This document shows positions 27,105-36,365 of a stretch of DNA of 64,000 bases, piece by piece. Both the position numbers and the translations under genes were made by a program. The DNA is from Dictyobacter aurantiacus. GTDB taxonomy: Bacteria > Chloroflexota > Ktedonobacteria > Ktedonobacterales > Ktedonobacteraceae. The stretch covers positions 6,069,339-6,133,338 of the forward strand of contig NZ_BIFQ01000001.1 in assembly GCF_003967515.1 (NCBI RefSeq). The letters run 5' to 3'. Each line of letters begins with the position of its first letter. Position 1 is the first letter of the stretch. The notes beneath the pieces are model-generated. The model worked only from the letters and a program-made list of their open reading frames with translations, was not told where the DNA came from and did not search any database.

Positions 27105-28004
27105 ATGGATCTACGGCATTTGCAGACGTTCAAGGTGATTGCGGAGACAGGGAGTTTTGTCCAGGCTGCCGAGCGACTGCAATACGCGCAATCAACACTC
27201 ACATTACACATTCAGCAACTTGAAGCGGAGCTGGGAGTCGAACTCTTTGATCGCCAACGGAGAAAAATTCAGCTGACTGCCGCGGGACACACACTCCTCA
27301 TCCACGCTCAGCATGTCCTCAATCACGTCGAGCAAATGCAGCAGGATCTCTCAGATCTCGCCGCAGGAGAGAGCGGCACGTTACGTGTGGGCATGATCGA
27401 GCCAATAGCACGCCTCTATCTTATGCAGGTCATGTGCACCTTTCATGAGCGCTATCCCCGGATCCGTCTCACCATCGAGATCCTGAGCACAAACCGCACG
27501 CACGAACAACTCCTAGCCAATCAGATTGATCTCGGCATCTCAACACCACCACCCGCCAACGGAGGACTCAACTTCGAACCAATCCTGACCGAAACGCCTG
27601 TCCTACTCCTCCCCGAAAACCATGTTCTCCTGCAACAAGACGAGATCGTGCTGAGCGATCTATGTGCTGAATGCTTGCTCCTCACGGATCCGCCCTGTGC
27701 CTATCGCATGGCGATCGAGCAAGCCTTTATGGCACGCGGACTTCCACTGGCAATTGGCATTGAGATCGGGAGTCTCGAAATTATCAAGCAAGCCGTCCAG
27801 CAAGGAATGGGCGTCGCAATCATGCCGAAACTCGCCACATACCATATTCCAGACGGCACGGTTATCCGACGTATCAAAGACTGGAAGCTGCATCTGCCTC
27901 TTGGTCTCATCACCAGAGAAGTTCCGCTTCCACAAAGCAAGGCAATACAAGCGTTCAGCTCCCTGTTCAAACAGGCCGTCGCAGACGCTGGAGCAGCGGC
28001 TTGA
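27105..28004 (+). CDS. LysR-family transcriptional regulator
   Basis: A 299-residue LysR regulator. The N-terminal HTH reads MDLRHLQTFKVIAETGSFVQ, then AAERLQYAQSTLTLHIQQLE and AELGVELFDRQRRKIQLTAAG. The effector domain begins GTLRVGMIEPIARLYL and contains the usual periplasmic-binding-protein-like halves. The ATG at 27105 follows TTGGAGGAT, and the open frame before it has no similarity. It is divergent from the epoxide-hydrolase-like gene, the typical LysR arrangement, so that gene is its likely target. The inducer is unknown. Confidence 0.93.
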   Translation: MDLRHLQTFKVIAETGSFVQAAERLQYAQSTLTLHIQQLEAELGVELFDRQRRKIQLTAAGHTLLIHAQHVLNHVEQMQQDLSDLAAGESGTLRVGMIEPIARLYLMQVMCTFHERYPRIRLTIEILSTNRTHEQLLANQIDLGISTPPPANGGLNFEPILTETPVLLLPENHVLLQQDEIVLSDLCAECLLLTDPPCAYRMAIEQAFMARGLPLAIGIEIGSLEIIKQAVQQGMGVAIMPKLATYHIPDGTVIRRIKDWKLHLPLGLITREVPLPQSKAIQAFSSLFKQAVADAGAAA

Positions 28005-28060
28005 TATCTACCAACCCACGAGATGTGCAACGAGACGCGGGTTTGGCTTATGATCTCCCA

Positions 28061-28903
28061 TCAAGAGGTAGCAGACAACGCCTGTTCTAGCTTTGAAGCG
28101 GTTGCAGGGGAAGCGGCATAGACTTTCACACGGAGATCGGAAGAAAAAGAGGCTTGAAAGGTCACATGGTCAAATTCCAGGAGACCGAGCGCCGGGTGGA
28201 TCATGGATCGTGGTCCATTGGGCAACCCTCGTACATCCTGTTGCTCCCACCATTCCCGAAATAATGGGCTCATGTCCTGCAAATCATGGAGTAATTCTTC
28301 AAACGAGGCATCGCCCGGATAGCGGGCGTAATCGGCACGAAATTGGGCCACCAGATTGCGCATCTGCACCTCCCAGTCAAGATCGGGCGAGCGTCCTTGC
28401 AACTGCAAGTAGCGCCAGACCACATTGAGCGAGTGCGGTGGAAAGGGCTCATCAAAGCGAAAGAGCAGGCCAGCCGCCCGATTCCAGAAGAGAACGTCCC
28501 AGCGCCGCCCGATCACAAAGGCTGGATGAGGAGTTAGCGCGTCCACCGTGCGTCGTAATGCCAGTGGAACCTCTTCTTCCTCTGCTGGCGCTTTCGCTGG
28601 CAGGGTGTGACCTGAAAGCCTGAACAGATGCTGCTCCTCTGCAGGGGTGAGCCTGAGCGCCTGCGCTATGCTTTCCAGAACGGACATTGAGGGATGAACC
28701 TCCTGTCCCTGCTCCAGCAAGGTATACCAGGAGACCCCGATATTCGCCAATTCCGCCACGTCTTCGCGCCGCAGCCCTGGCGTTCGGCGCCTGCTGCGTG
28801 CTGGTAATCCTACCTCTGCTTGAGAGAGCCGGGCGCGGCGGGTGCGCAAGAAGGCCGCGAGCGCTTGTCGGCGTTCTCGTTCTGTCTCTTCCATCTGTTC
28901 CAT
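28061..28903 (-). CDS. XRE-type regulator with MmyB-like ligand domain
   Basis: A 280-residue regulator. An N-terminal XRE helix-turn-helix (LAAFLRTRRARLSQAEVGLP, RTPGLRREDVAELANIGVSW, YTLLEQGQ) is followed by the MmyB-like PAS-fold ligand domain (HPAFVIGRRWDVLFWNRAAG, ...NVVWRYL, HPALGLLEFDHVTF). MmyB-type proteins are known from antibiotic clusters of actinomycetes and often control a divergent dehydrogenase gene; here the divergent gene (29071) is an SDR. The fatty-acid-like ligand site seen in some homologues is not proven here. Confidence 0.9.
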   Translation of the reverse strand: MEQMEETERERRQALAAFLRTRRARLSQAEVGLPARSRRRTPGLRREDVAELANIGVSWYTLLEQGQEVHPSMSVLESIAQALRLTPAEEQHLFRLSGHTLPAKAPAEEEEVPLALRRTVDALTPHPAFVIGRRWDVLFWNRAAGLLFRFDEPFPPHSLNVVWRYLQLQGRSPDLDWEVQMRNLVAQFRADYARYPGDASFEELLHDLQDMSPLFREWWEQQDVRGLPNGPRSMIHPALGLLEFDHVTFQASFSSDLRVKVYAASPATASKLEQALSATS

Positions 28904-29070
28904 CTCCTTATCCTACTACTCGCAATCATACGATCACGAGAGGTTGGTTATCTGATTCTCTCTCAAGCATACTAAGCATGTCGTATCCAGGTCAAGCGAA
29001 ACGTGCGAAGAGACCTGGCAATGCCTCTCTTTCGACAGTAAGAGAGAAGTTTTCATCCACAAGGAGTCAA

Positions 29071-29922
29071 ATGATCATGAAAACCATTCTTGTCACTGGT
29101 GCAACTGGTAAGGTTGGGAGCCATTTCGTACCCCGTCTGTTGCAACGCGAACATACCGTGCGTCTTCTCGTTCGCCGAGCGGAGCAGGCTGAGGCTTTCC
29201 GCAAGCTGGGAGCTGAGGTGATCGTGGGAGATCTGAGCCAGCCAGAGAGCCTCGCTTCGGCTGTTACGGGAGTCCAGACCGTAGTTCATCTGGCAGCCTT
29301 CTTCCGGGGAACTGACCAGGAGCGAATCAGGACGACCAATGAGGAAGGTGCTCTGGCTCTGGCGAACGCCTCCCTTTCCGCAGGAGTTGAGCGTTTTGTC
29401 TTCACCAGCACGAACCTGGTCTATGGTCCGGGTCGTGGTCGGCCTGTGCGCGAAGATGACCTCCTCCAGCCAGCATCCACCTATCCGCAGACCAAGGCCG
29501 CAGCTGAACAGGCGCTACAGGAACTGTATCGCACGCGAGGGTTGGGAGTGCGTATCCTGCGTCTGGGTTTTGTCTATGGAGAAGGAGATCCGCATGTGAC
29601 CGACTTCCTGCCACTCACGCAATCGTGGCATCCGGCAAAACGGCTGCATATGGTGCATCATGCCGATGTCTCACAGGCATTACTGCGTGCTGTTGCCACC
29701 TCTGGGATCGATGGCCAGATCTACAATGTTGCTGATGATGCACCCATGAGTCTCGCAGAGTTGCGGCACCTGAATGGTCTGCCGGAAGGTGCAAGTGACG
29801 CAGCAGCTCCCTTCAACGATCCGTGGGAAGGGATCGTTGATATCCTTCGCATCCGAGATGAACTGGGTTTCCGCCCCTTCTATCCTTCGTATTATGCTGC
29901 TAGAGATGCAGGTGTGCTTTAA
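29071..29922 (+). CDS. NAD-dependent epimerase/dehydratase (extended SDR)
   Basis: A 283-residue extended short-chain dehydrogenase. The nucleotide-binding motif is ILVTGATGKVGSHFV; the acidic second strand is VIVGDLSQPESL. The active-site triad is STN...YPQTK (Tyr and Lys spaced by three). The C-terminal half has the usual NAD-sugar-epimerase-like layout, ending DELGFRPFYPSYYAARDAGVL. The substrate may be a sugar nucleotide or another carbonyl compound. AAGGAG precedes the ATG at 29071; the open frame reaches 28687 without similarity. It is divergent from the MmyB-like regulator and followed by a strong hairpin. Confidence 0.9.
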   Translation: MIMKTILVTGATGKVGSHFVPRLLQREHTVRLLVRRAEQAEAFRKLGAEVIVGDLSQPESLASAVTGVQTVVHLAAFFRGTDQERIRTTNEEGALALANASLSAGVERFVFTSTNLVYGPGRGRPVREDDLLQPASTYPQTKAAAEQALQELYRTRGLGVRILRLGFVYGEGDPHVTDFLPLTQSWHPAKRLHMVHHADVSQALLRAVATSGIDGQIYNVADDAPMSLAELRHLNGLPEGASDAAAPFNDPWEGIVDILRIRDELGFRPFYPSYYAARDAGVL

Positions 29923-29926
29923 TGCC

Positions 29927-29964
29927 GTTGCCAGTGAGAGACGGACTTGTCTCTCACTGGCAAC
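29927..29964 (+). terminator. Hairpin after the SDR gene
   Basis: Perfect 15-bp stem (GTTGCCAGTGAGAGA at 29927-29941 with 29950-29964) and an 8-nt loop, 5 nt after the SDR stop codon. The T tract is weak, so termination efficiency is uncertain. Confidence 0.65.
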
Positions 29965-30014
29965 AAGATGTTTCCACATCGCGTGGGAAGGACCCACGGG
30001 GTGCGCAACGAGAT

Positions 30015-30368
30015 TTAAGTAATCTTTTTGTTTCTGTGTGAAGTCTCTTTGCAGCCCCGTGGCGACACCGCCGGGGTTGACAGCGTTGGCGACGATACCG
30101 TCAGCGGCCCAGTGGCGTGTAACTTCGACCGCGAATAACGAGTCGGCGGTCTTGGACTGTGCGTAGGCTGCCTGTGGGTCGTACTCGTGCCGTTCGAAAT
30201 GGATGTCGTCTAACACGACCGGTGATCTCATATGTGCCGTGGAGCTGACTGAGACGATGCGTGCCTCGCCCCGTTCGCGGGCACCAATGGCGAGGGCGTC
30301 ATGCAATCCGAGGTTCAGGGTGAAGTGGCCAAGGTAATTGGTGACGAACTGCAGTTCCCATTCAATTG
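30015..30368 (-). pseudogene. Classical SDR (retinol-dehydrogenase-like) fragment
   Basis: Both ends are missing. The minus strand encodes WELQFVTNYLGHFTLNLGL, RIVSVSSTAHMRSPVVLDDI, then the active-site AAYAQSKTADSLFAVEVTRHW and VNPGGVATGLQRDF. The N-terminal TGxxxGxG half is absent, and the upstream border coincides with the edge of the 271-bp repeat (30372), which implies a recombination event there. About 118 codons are left. Confidence 0.8.
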
Positions 30369-30371
30369 GAG

Positions 30372-30642
30372 AAAGAATATCGATGAATAACGCGCACTGC
30401 ATCCTCCGTCCAGATGTACTGTTCCTCCACATCGATGCCGTCCTGCAGGATGACGTGAATGAACCGATGTACGTTGAGCAGTCACTCCTGCAGATGTTCA
30501 CACAAAATGGTCAGTTCCGTCCGCTTCCTGGCGTAATCTACCATTGACGCTCACTTCGCAGTGGGTTATAGTATCAACAAGTGGTTGATTGGTCCAGGTC
30601 CAACCATACAAATATGGAAAGAGATCCACAAGTGCAAAGGAG
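30372..30642. repeat. 271-bp direct repeat, copy 1
   Basis: Matches 34802-35072 without gaps over 271 positions, with roughly 90 percent identity by eye. It carries a promoter, a palindrome and a ribosome-binding site (AAAGGAG) at its right end. The minus strand of the repeat also encodes a degraded stretch (HVILQDGIDVEEQYIWTEDA) that may be a fossil gene. Copy 1 feeds the LuxR-type regulator, copy 2 a truncated GlxA gene. Confidence 0.85.
30544..30589 (+). promoter_or_regulatory. Promoter with palindromic operator inside repeat copy 1
   Basis: TTGACG (30544-30549), 17-nt spacer, TATAGT (30567-30572), followed at once by the palindrome ATCAACAAGTGGTTGAT (30573-30589). The palindrome and -10 are kept in copy 2 (34997-35019), whose -35 is weaker (TTGGTG). 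The position of the palindrome just after the -10 suggests a repressor site. Confidence 0.6.
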
Positions 30643-30660
30643 TTTGAAAGGCTCAACCTC

Positions 30661-33348
30661 GTGTCTGACCTCACTATTCCTATAACCAAATGTTTGGTTC
30701 CGCCCGTCCGCACACACTATCTTGACCGCACCAGACTCCTGGACCATATGCTGGCATTGGGACCGTATCCGCTGGTTCTCCTTTCGGCAACGGCAGGCTT
30801 TGGAAAAACGACCCTGCTGGCAAGCTGGGCTCGGCTTCAGCAATCGCCTGTAGCGTGGCTCCAACTTGATGCGCTGGATAACGATCCTGCTCGCTTCTGG
30901 CTCTCGCTGCTGACAGCCATGCGAGTGTGTTGGCCATATCTGGGGGAATCTTTACTAGCTCAGCTGAACGCGCTACAGCCCCCACTGCTGCTGTCACTGG
31001 CCACCACGCTTATCAACGAAATTGCACAGGAGAAGCAAAATATCATGCTGGTGCTGGATGACTACCATATCGTGGAAAATCCTTTGATCCAGCAGGTGAT
31101 CACTTTCCTGGTTGAACATGCCCCGTCCCATTTTCACTTGTTGCTTGCCAGTCGTGTTGATCCCGATCTGCCTCTGGCTCGCTGGCGCTTTCGCGGTCTA
31201 CTTGGCGAACTGCGTACTTCCGAACTGCGCTTGAACGCAGTTGAAGCCGCTCACTATGTCCAGCGAGTCGCTGGCCAGGTCTTGTCTGAGGAGACGCTGA
31301 ATCGCCTGTTGGAGCGCACCGAAGGCTGGATTGCCGGCATGCAACTCGCAGCACTTTCCTTGCGCGGTCAAGCTGATCCGACCAGCGTGCTGCCCTCCTT
31401 GAGTGGCAAGCAGCGCTTTCTCCTGGACTATGTGCAGGATGAGATCCTGGCGCAGCAAGCCCCGGAGGTCAGGCATTTTCTCCTTCGTGCCTCAATACTG
31501 GAGCGCTTGCAGGCCGATCTCTGCCAGGCAGTTCTGAGTGAGCCGAACAGTCAGATGCTCCTTGAGCAAGCGGAACGCTCAAACCTCTTCCTGGTTGCGC
31601 TTGATGAAGATCGCCAGTGGTTTCGCTTCCACACCCTTTTTCGCGAAGCGCTGCTTGCGCTTCTGTGCGAGCAGGAACCAGAGACTCTTCCTGGGCTGCA
31701 CCAGCGCGCAGGCATCTGGCTCGCAGAGCACGAACAGCTTCACGAGGCCATTAACCACCTACTGACCGCGCAAGATTACCCCACCGCGGCCCAGCTTATC
31801 CGTCGCTTTATCAGCCCGCAGCATTGGCGCAATGAGTACCGCACACTGCTCACCTGGCTGGAGTGGCTGCCGCGGGAGGAAGTGCTTGCCCATCCTGATC
31901 TGAGCTTCTGGTGGGCCTTTTCCTTGATCCTGACCTCTCTGCACCGCCTGAGCGATCCCGGTCTCAGTGTGACCATCCTGGCCGCACTCCAACAGGCTGA
32001 GGAGGGTTTTCGGGCTGCTGGCAACGTGTATGGCGTCGGGCAGGTGCATACCATGCGGATGATTGTCTCTGCCAACCAGGGCGACTTTTCCACAAGCATT
32101 GAAGAGGCACGCCTGGCTCTGGATGTGCTGCCCGCCCACGATCGTCAGTGGCGCTATCGCGCGCTGGCGGGTGCCGCTCTAGGCAGTGTCTTCCACGGTG
32201 ATCTGCGGGCCGCATACGAGCAGGCCCAGGAAGCTCTGACCCTCTCCACAGCAGCCCGCTGGTTACCTTCCATGCAAGACGCAGCCGTGTACCTGGGCGA
32301 GGTCTATCTACGGCGTGGCGAACTGGGTCAGGCGGCCAGTTATTTCCGTCAATCCCAGGCCTTTGCGGAAGAATATCTGCATCTCAGTCAACTCCAACTT
32401 GTCCAGGCCTCTGGCCTGCGCCTCAACCACTACGACCGCATGGCCCTCTACTGTCTGGCCGCCATTGCCTACGCTCGTAATGAGATCGACGAAGCTCGAT
32501 CAACCATGCAGAACGCCTTGAAGCAGGGTCCGATGGTCTTCTTCCCTACGTTAACGCCCGGTTTCCTGTTGCAACTCCGTCTTGCTTTGACTCCCGGCTC
32601 ACCGGTATCCGCTCGCACGCTTCTCCAGCAGCACGTGACAGACGCGAAGCTGCCACTGGAAAGACGTGAAGCAAATCTGGCTGAGGCCTGGCTAGCTCTC
32701 AAGCAGGGGAATCTCGCGCATACCCAGCGCTGGGCCGCGCAGCTTCTGGCCGGATCTGACGGAGACTATCCCTATATCCGCCGCTGCGAGGAGCAGTTGC
32801 TCCTCGCCCGCCTGTGCCTCGCCGAAGGGCGCGCCGATGAGGCACTGGCGCAGCTTTCAATCCTCCAGGCCGATGGGGAGGCACACGAGCATGTCACTGT
32901 CTTGCTCGAAACGCTCGTCCTGACCACCCTGGCCCACCAGGCACTCGGCGCTTCTAATCTGGCCCAGGGCAGCCTGCGTGAGGCGCTCACCCGTGCTCAG
33001 CCGGAGGAGAATCTCCGCCTCTTCCTTGATGAAGGCGACGCACTGGTACCCCTGCTCGCCGCGCTGCTGCCTGATCTCCAGGATCAGCCGCTCCACGATT
33101 TTGTGGCTCGCCTGCTTTCCGCTGCAATGCCCGCTCAGACATCCTCTGATCTTCTGGAAACCCTGACGCCGCAAGAAACGCGAGTCCTGCATCTGCTCGC
33201 CGCCGGGTTCTCGAATCAGCAGATTGCTGAGGAACTGGTGATCACGCTGGTCACCGCCAAAAAGCATGTGAGCAATATCCTTGGCAAGCTGAACGTAAGC
33301 AGTCGAACCCAGGCCCTCGCCCAGGCTCGCAAACGCGGTCTGCTCTAA
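30661..33348 (+). CDS. Large LuxR-family regulator, MalT-like (LAL)
   Basis: A LAL-type regulator of about 895 residues. The N terminus TKCLVPPVRTHYLDRTRLLD leads into Walker A SATAGFGKTTLL (about residues 42-53) and Walker B NIMLVLDDYHIV, followed by the MalT-like ARC domain (LLASRVDPDLPLARWRFRGL). The middle is a helical TPR-like region. The C terminus is a LuxR HTH: LTPQETRVLHLLAAGFSNQQ, IAEELVITLVTAKKHVSNIL, GKLNVSSRTQA. Such ATPases sense a small molecule and activate transcription. No ATG suits; the GTG at 30661 is the best start, as an upstream TTG at 30589 lies inside the promoter repeat. The downstream hydrolase gene is a likely target. Confidence 0.88.
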   Translation: MSDLTIPITKCLVPPVRTHYLDRTRLLDHMLALGPYPLVLLSATAGFGKTTLLASWARLQQSPVAWLQLDALDNDPARFWLSLLTAMRVCWPYLGESLLAQLNALQPPLLLSLATTLINEIAQEKQNIMLVLDDYHIVENPLIQQVITFLVEHAPSHFHLLLASRVDPDLPLARWRFRGLLGELRTSELRLNAVEAAHYVQRVAGQVLSEETLNRLLERTEGWIAGMQLAALSLRGQADPTSVLPSLSGKQRFLLDYVQDEILAQQAPEVRHFLLRASILERLQADLCQAVLSEPNSQMLLEQAERSNLFLVALDEDRQWFRFHTLFREALLALLCEQEPETLPGLHQRAGIWLAEHEQLHEAINHLLTAQDYPTAAQLIRRFISPQHWRNEYRTLLTWLEWLPREEVLAHPDLSFWWAFSLILTSLHRLSDPGLSVTILAALQQAEEGFRAAGNVYGVGQVHTMRMIVSANQGDFSTSIEEARLALDVLPAHDRQWRYRALAGAALGSVFHGDLRAAYEQAQEALTLSTAARWLPSMQDAAVYLGEVYLRRGELGQAASYFRQSQAFAEEYLHLSQLQLVQASGLRLNHYDRMALYCLAAIAYARNEIDEARSTMQNALKQGPMVFFPTLTPGFLLQLRLALTPGSPVSARTLLQQHVTDAKLPLERREANLAEAWLALKQGNLAHTQRWAAQLLAGSDGDYPYIRRCEEQLLLARLCLAEGRADEALAQLSILQADGEAHEHVTVLLETLVLTTLAHQALGASNLAQGSLREALTRAQPEENLRLFLDEGDALVPLLAALLPDLQDQPLHDFVARLLSAAMPAQTSSDLLETLTPQETRVLHLLAAGFSNQQIAEELVITLVTAKKHVSNILGKLNVSSRTQALAQARKRGLL

Positions 33349-33442
33349 ATCTACTCCCTTTCTACTGCTTTGGTATACCGCGCTGATACGGCATCTCGCT
33401 GTATCCTTGGCATAGATCACAGAGAAAGGATACAAGACTCCA

Positions 33443-34642
33443 ATGACTACCTATACAGTACCAACTCGCACTACTATCTCATTTCCGATTGGTTACTATC
33501 ACTTGCATTCAGATGAAAGCGTCAACTTTCAACTGAACCGCTTCTATAGCTGGGTCGGTGATCCTGCTATGCTCGACGAAATGCGTGCCGTCTCGGCTGG
33601 CGTCAGCGACTACCCGACGTTCCAGCGCATCTTTATCAATCTGGGCGAAAAATACCTGGCTCTGGGTGAAACGCTCAAAGGCGCTACCTATCTTCGCCTG
33701 GCCGAGTTCTTTCTTTCTGTTCATGATGAGCGGAAACAGCCAATTCGACGGCGCTTTATCCAACTTGTACGGGACCACTATGGAGTGACACCCGAGAATC
33801 ATAGCCAGATCCCCTTCGCAGATGGCTGGCTATCGGCCTATCGCTTTACCCCCGCACATCCAAAAGGAACGATTGTGGTCTTCGGCGGCTTTGATAGTTA
33901 CATCGAAGAGTGGTTCCTGGGCGGCTTTGCCTTTGAGCAGGCTGGCTACGATGTGGTCCTCTTCGAGGGTCCTGGTCAGGGCACGCCACTGGAAGATGCC
34001 GGGCTCACCTTTACGCCCGCCTGGGATACAGTTGTCAAAACAGTGCTGGATTATTACCAGCTCTCTGACGTGACGTTGATGGGTTTCTCCATGGGGGGGG
34101 GCCTGGTTGTGCGTTCTGCTGCTTATGAAAAACGCGTTCAGCGCATCATCTCCTACGGCATCATGACCAGCTTTCTAGACGTTCAGTTGCGCATGTTTTT
34201 AGAGCCTGTGCGTGCGCAGATCCTAAATTGGTTAAACAGTGGCAACGCTGACGCCCTCAACTCCTTTGTCCAGGAAGCCCAGAAAAAGAGCCTCCTCCTG
34301 GAATGGGTGATGGAGCAAGCCATGCACACATTCGGCCAGCAGACTCCCTTTGACGTCTTTGCGGCGCTTCAAGCCTATGAGACCGCCTCGGTTTCTCCAC
34401 TGGTCACGCAAGATGTTCTGCTGCTCCATGGAACCAAAGACCACTACATTCCAACTCATCAGTTCGTTGATCAGATCGCTCTGTTGACCAATGCTCGCTC
34501 CTTGACTGCTCGCGCATTTACTGAGTATGAACAGGCGCAGAACCACTGTCAGGTTGGCAACTACGGGCTGGCTCTCCGCGAAGTTCTGACCTGGCTTGAC
34601 GCTTTGCAGAAACGCGATGCAGAGCTTGCGGAAACACGCTAG
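33443..34642 (+). CDS. Alpha/beta hydrolase with helical N-terminal domain
   Basis: A 399-residue protein. The first about 125 residues are helical (VNFQLNRFYSWVGDPAML, RIFINLGEKYLALGETLKGA). A hydrolase domain follows with TIVVFGGFDSYIEEWF (oxyanion region), nucleophile elbow MGFSMGGG, an aspartate in HGTKDHYIP and a late histidine in QAQNHCQVGNYG. The layout resembles the FrsA/2,6-dihydropseudooxynicotine-hydrolase group, which cleaves C-C or ester bonds. It follows the LuxR-type regulator after 94 bp, with AGAAAGGA before the ATG, and could be its target. Substrate unknown. Confidence 0.85.
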   Translation: MTTYTVPTRTTISFPIGYYHLHSDESVNFQLNRFYSWVGDPAMLDEMRAVSAGVSDYPTFQRIFINLGEKYLALGETLKGATYLRLAEFFLSVHDERKQPIRRRFIQLVRDHYGVTPENHSQIPFADGWLSAYRFTPAHPKGTIVVFGGFDSYIEEWFLGGFAFEQAGYDVVLFEGPGQGTPLEDAGLTFTPAWDTVVKTVLDYYQLSDVTLMGFSMGGGLVVRSAAYEKRVQRIISYGIMTSFLDVQLRMFLEPVRAQILNWLNSGNADALNSFVQEAQKKSLLLEWVMEQAMHTFGQQTPFDVFAALQAYETASVSPLVTQDVLLLHGTKDHYIPTHQFVDQIALLTNARSLTARAFTEYEQAQNHCQVGNYGLALREVLTWLDALQKRDAELAETR

Positions 34643-34801
34643 ACGCGCTCTTTCGGACAACATGCTCTGGCGAGGCCTGAAGCACTTGCGGGGTCCCAGT
34701 TTGCCACTGTAGGGGTAAAATTGCATACCATTATGCACATTGCACAAAGAGCTTTTCGTGTTCCTGCCAGATTCCCGAGGTCATGCGTTTTGTCCAAAGA
34801 T

Positions 34802-35072
34802 AAAGAATATCGATGAATAACGCGCACTGCATCCTCCGTCCAGATGTACTGTTCTTCCACATCAATGCCGTCCTGCAGGATGATGTGAATGAACCGATGT
34901 ACGTTGAGCAGTCACTCCTGCAGATGTTCACACAAAATGGCCAGATCCGTCCGCTTCCTGGCTTGATCGACCATTGGTGTTCCCTGCGCCGGTGGCTATA
35001 GTATCAACAAGTGGTTGATTGATCCTGGTCCAACCATCCAAGCATGGAAAGAGATCCGCAAGTGCAAAGGAG
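34802..35072. repeat. 271-bp direct repeat, copy 2
   Basis: Second copy of the repeat at 30372-30642, with -10 TATAGT (34997-35002), the palindrome ATCAACAAGTGGTTGAT (35003-35019) and AAAGGAG at its right end. The gap upstream (34643-34801) holds no recognisable gene. Confidence 0.85.
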
Positions 35073-35073
35073 A

Positions 35074-35457
35074 ATGAGAGCCATGCCGGTCTTCGACTCG
35101 TTTCTGACGACTATCCAGCAAGCGGGCGAGTTGGAGACGCGGGAGCGGCGCGTGCTTTTCCTGATGCTGCCGCAGATCAACCTGCTGGACCTGGCGGGAC
35201 CAGCACAGGTTTTTGACGCCGCAGCGCGGCTGGGCATGCCCTACAGGCTGATCTTCTGTGCCCATCGACAGGAGGTGTGCAGTGCACAAGGATTGGTCTT
35301 TGCCCATCTCCAGCCGCTCGAACCCGTCCAGCCAGGCGATCTGATGATCGTGCCTGGTCTGCAGCTCAACAGCGAGGAGAGCAGGAGCGGGCTCTGGGAA
35401 CCGGCGATCATCCACTGGCTACGCAACGCCGCTAGCGCGGCGTTGGTTTTCGGATAA
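35074..35457 (+). pseudogene. GlxA-type regulator, truncated to its DJ-1/PfpI part
   Basis: Encodes RRVLFLMLPQINLLDLAGPA, QVFDAAARLGMPYRLIFCAH and DLMIVPGLQL, the DJ-1/PfpI-like domain of GlxA-family AraC regulators. After NAASAALVFG a stop occurs exactly where the nucleophile-elbow region would start, and the C-terminal AraC DNA-binding domain is missing. Translation would start from AAAGGAG supplied by the 271-bp repeat. The next gene is the second copy of the epoxide-hydrolase-like gene, so its insertion may have caused the truncation. Confidence 0.75.
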
Positions 35458-35495
35458 GATCTTCATCAGAAATTCAAAGTCTAGAAAGGAACAAA

Positions 35496-36365
35496 ATGAT
35501 GACACCACTTCCAGCTCAGCTAGAGCCTCTTTTTACCCATCAAACAGCACAGGTCAATGGGGTCCGTTTGCATTATGTGATTGGCGGTCAAGGATTTCCG
35601 GTGCTGCTGCTCCACGGCTGGCCTCAGACCTGGTACGCATGGAGAAAAATCATGCCTGCACTCGCCGAGAAATATACGGTGATCGCGCCCGATTCACGTG
35701 GGATGGGCGATTCGGAACGAACGGAAAGCGGCTATGATGCCTCCACGCTGGCTGAGGACGTTTTCTCGCTGGTGCGCTCTCTGGGTTTTGAGCACATTTT
35801 CCTCATCAGTCATGACCTGGGCGTCTCAGCCGCCTATGCCTATGCCGCACGATACCGGGAGGCCGTGCAGCGTCTCGTGATTCTGGATGCTCCCCTCGAA
35901 GGTTTTGGGCGCGAAGAGTATGCCGCCAAAAACAGTGTCTGGCACTATGGCTTGTTCCAGGCTCCCAGGAGCCTGGCGGAATCCCTTGTCGAGGGACGTG
36001 AGCACATCCTGCTGCAGTGGTTCTTCGCCCGCGCGAGAAATTCGGCTGCCTTCACGCAAGAGGATATTGCTGAGTACGTTCGTTGCTACTCTGGTCGAGA
36101 TGCCTTACGAGCCGGATTTGAGTATTATCGCTCGTTCTCAACCAATGCACAGCAATTTAGAGCATACAGCAAAGAAAAGTTACGCATCCCGGTTTTAGCG
36201 CTGGGAGGCGAATATAGCGGTGCAGGCTGGCCTTTCTATAGTTTCGCTCAACTCGCCGAAAACGTCTCCGGCGGCATCATCCCCGAGTGTGGCCATTATA
36301 TTGCGGAGGAACAACCAGAAGAACTGCTCCAACGCCTCAATACATTTTTCTCTGAACAAGAGTAG
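35496..36365 (+). CDS. Alpha/beta hydrolase, epoxide-hydrolase-like (paralogue 2)
   Basis: A 289-residue near-copy of the protein at 26054-26926 (roughly 88 percent identical by eye). The nucleophile elbow is ISHDLGV, with Asp as nucleophile and Ser in place of the first Gly. The oxyanion motif HGWPQTWYAWRKIMP and the C-terminal histidine in PECGHYIAEEQPEEL are kept. Unlike paralogue 1 it has no LysR neighbour; it follows the truncated GlxA gene by 38 bp and may be driven by the promoter in the 271-bp repeat. GAAAGGA lies upstream of the ATG pair. Confidence 0.9.
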   Translation: MMTPLPAQLEPLFTHQTAQVNGVRLHYVIGGQGFPVLLLHGWPQTWYAWRKIMPALAEKYTVIAPDSRGMGDSERTESGYDASTLAEDVFSLVRSLGFEHIFLISHDLGVSAAYAYAARYREAVQRLVILDAPLEGFGREEYAAKNSVWHYGLFQAPRSLAESLVEGREHILLQWFFARARNSAAFTQEDIAEYVRCYSGRDALRAGFEYYRSFSTNAQQFRAYSKEKLRIPVLALGGEYSGAGWPFYSFAQLAENVSGGIIPECGHYIAEEQPEELLQRLNTFFSEQE

